From contig DASVBJ010000056.1 in NCBI GenBank assembly GCA_036375895.1, positions 1 through 8,049 on the forward strand: a stretch of 8,049 bases of DNA. The letters are read 5' to 3'. Positions 7,247 to 8,049 of this stretch are shown here, piece after piece. The notes under the pieces are model-generated. The model was not told the DNA's origin and searched no databases. It saw only the letters and a program-made list of their open reading frames with translations. How positions within the stretch are numbered: position 1 is the first letter of the stretch; every line of letters starts with the position of its first letter. This DNA comes from DASVBJ01 sp036375895. GTDB taxonomy: Bacteria > Actinomycetota > Actinomycetes > JACCUZ01. The translations under genes and the position numbers were made by a program.

Positions 7247-7762
7247 ATGAACATCGCTGCGCGACGCACACGCAAGATGTTCTGGCTACTGGCGGGGATT
7301 GCGGGCTTGGTACTAGCGCCTGCGGGGACGGCGTGGGCGCAGCCGCCAGAGACGTTCACCCAGGCCTCGACGTTCTCCGACCACTTCACCGGCCCGGACT
7401 TCCCATGCCAGGACGAGCCCTACACCATCACCGCCACCGGCCACACGCTGGTGCACTACGACTATTTCCCGGACACCGACTCGTTCTTCGTCCACTTCAA
7501 CGACCAGGGCACCGTCGTCGCCGTTCCTGCCGATGGCACCGGCCCGACCTACACGGGCAACTTCTCGGACCTCGATTCGGACAACATCAGGGCAGTGAGG
7601 CACGGTGACGTGCTCGTGCAAAAGGACACCGACCTCACGCGCTCCATCGCCCACGGATCGGACGGGTCGCTCGCGTTCGTCATGACACATGCACAGCTGA
7701 CCATCAACGCCAACGGCGAAACGACGGTCCAGTTCGAAATCGACAAGCTGGTCTGCAGCTGA
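7247..7762 (+). CDS. Small secreted protein of unknown function
   Basis: The 171-residue product has a clear Sec signal peptide: a basic start (AARRTRK, residues 4-10), a hydrophobic core at about 11-25, and a likely signal peptidase I site after TAWA (cleavage after A31, mature start QPPET). The mature part is about 140 residues, polar and acidic, with alternating hydrophobic residues that suggest beta strands. It has only two cysteines, C54 near the mature N-terminus and C170 as the penultimate residue, well placed for one disulfide tying the ends together. No lipobox, membrane anchor or cell-wall sorting signal is visible. The start is chosen because the signal peptide begins there and GGAGAGG (7229-7235) lies 11 nt upstream. 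It resembles the general pattern of short exported actinobacterial proteins with a conserved early PC motif, but I cannot name a family. It stands 176 bp after the MMPL gene, probably with its own promoter. Confidence 0.88.
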   Translation: MNIAARRTRKMFWLLAGIAGLVLAPAGTAWAQPPETFTQASTFSDHFTGPDFPCQDEPYTITATGHTLVHYDYFPDTDSFFVHFNDQGTVVAVPADGTGPTYTGNFSDLDSDNIRAVRHGDVLVQKDTDLTRSIAHGSDGSLAFVMTHAQLTINANGETTVQFEIDKLVCS

Positions 7763-7764
7763 AC

Positions 7765-7785
7765 CGATGGCAGGAACTTCCATCG
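7765..7785 (+). terminator. Small stem-loop just after the secreted protein gene
   Basis: CGATGG (7765-7770) and CCATCG (7780-7785) are exact inverted copies around a 9-nt loop, starting 3 bp after the stop codon. The stem is short and no T-run follows, so termination is only possible. Confidence 0.25.
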
Positions 7786-7838
7786 TAGAGACCGCACAAA
7801 GCCTCCGTTCTAGCGCACTTCCGCGGCCCGATTCGTGA

Positions 7839-7864
7839 CCGGCCGGGTTCCCTTGTGCGGCCGG
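7839..7864. terminator. Stem-loop between convergent genes, candidate bidirectional terminator
   Basis: CCGGCCG (7839-7845) and CGGCCGG (7858-7864) form a perfect 7-bp stem with a 12-nt loop. It lies 76 bp after the secreted protein stop and 28 bp after the stop of the minus-strand gene on the right, a sensible place to end both transcripts. No T-run is present. Confidence 0.4.
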
Positions 7865-7892
7865 GCGGTCGGGAATCTCGGCAACCCGCGGG

Positions 7893-8049
7893 CTACTCGT
7901 TCCGCAATACGTTGAGGTCGAAGAACTCCGGCGGGCCGTCCAGGACGTCCCCCATGGCAGCCCGGATGCGCTGCAGCCCCTGCTGGCGCCGGGGATCCTG
8001 CTCCCGTGTGCGCGCCTTCTCCTCACTGTCGAACACGACCAGGACGAAC
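7893..8049 (-). CDS. C-terminal fragment of a small protein, possibly ABM-like dimeric alpha/beta barrel
   Basis: Reading the minus strand from the right edge gives 51 sense codons ending in TAG (complement of CTA at 7893-7895); base 8049 is the last base of an incomplete codon. The peptide begins FVLVVFDSEEKARTRE, continues with a probable amphipathic helix (GLQRIRAAMGDVL) and ends with DGPPEFFDLNVLRNE. A hydrophobic strand, then a DSEEKAR helix, then a final strand after a PPEF-type turn is the pattern of the second half of small dimeric alpha/beta-barrel proteins, including those related to antibiotic biosynthesis monooxygenases. That assignment is by general resemblance only. The start and about half or more of the gene lie beyond the window. 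It is convergent with the secreted protein gene. Confidence 0.72.
   Translation of the reverse strand, partial: FVLVVFDSEEKARTREQDPRRQQGLQRIRAAMGDVLDGPPEFFDLNVLRNE

Noticed and set aside
7313..8026. 237-codon minus-strand frame opposite the secreted protein
   Set aside because: Antisense to a protein with a clear signal peptide, and it conflicts with the better minus-strand frame at 7893-8049.

Overview
The window comes from a high-GC Gram-positive bacterium, most likely an actinomycete. The support is a GC-rich sequence, coding frames with mostly G or C in third codon position, purine-rich ribosome binding sites, an MMPL-family transporter of actinobacterial type, and long spurious open frames on the opposite strand. 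The genus cannot be fixed from the sequence alone. No rRNA, tRNA, CRISPR array, insertion sequence, integrase or attachment site was seen.

Layout from left to right. (1) Positions 1-1596 (+) hold the 3' part of a 14-helix DHA2-type major facilitator drug exporter whose start lies before the window. (2) It converges, with a 37-bp gap, on a minus-strand berberine-bridge-type FAD-linked oxidoreductase (1634-3061). (3) A 291-bp divergent intergenic region (3062-3352) carries a perfect 14-bp palindrome and a perfect 7-bp hairpin. (4) An alpha/beta hydrolase with a complete Ser-Asp-His triad and an N-terminal membrane helix follows (3353-4321, +). (5) A 328-bp stretch (4322-4649) has no convincing gene, only weak small open frames. 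(6) A full-length MMPL/RND transporter follows (4650-7070, +). (7) A small secreted protein of unknown function (7247-7762, +) has its own plausible promoter. (8) The window ends with the C-terminal 51 codons of a minus-strand gene (7893-8049), possibly a small dimeric alpha/beta-barrel or monooxygenase-like protein. A stem-loop lies between the two convergent last genes.

The genes do not form one obvious operon: strands alternate, and three plus-strand genes are separated by 328 and 176 bp. The theme is envelope and small-molecule handling: two proton-driven exporters, an FAD oxidoreductase, a membrane-anchored hydrolase and an exported protein. A shared pathway is possible but is not shown by the sequence.

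I did not find a clear undescribed system. The items most worth a second look are the palindrome and hairpin in the divergent promoter region, the leader-like stretch before the MMPL gene, and the unclassified secreted protein beside the MMPL exporter.
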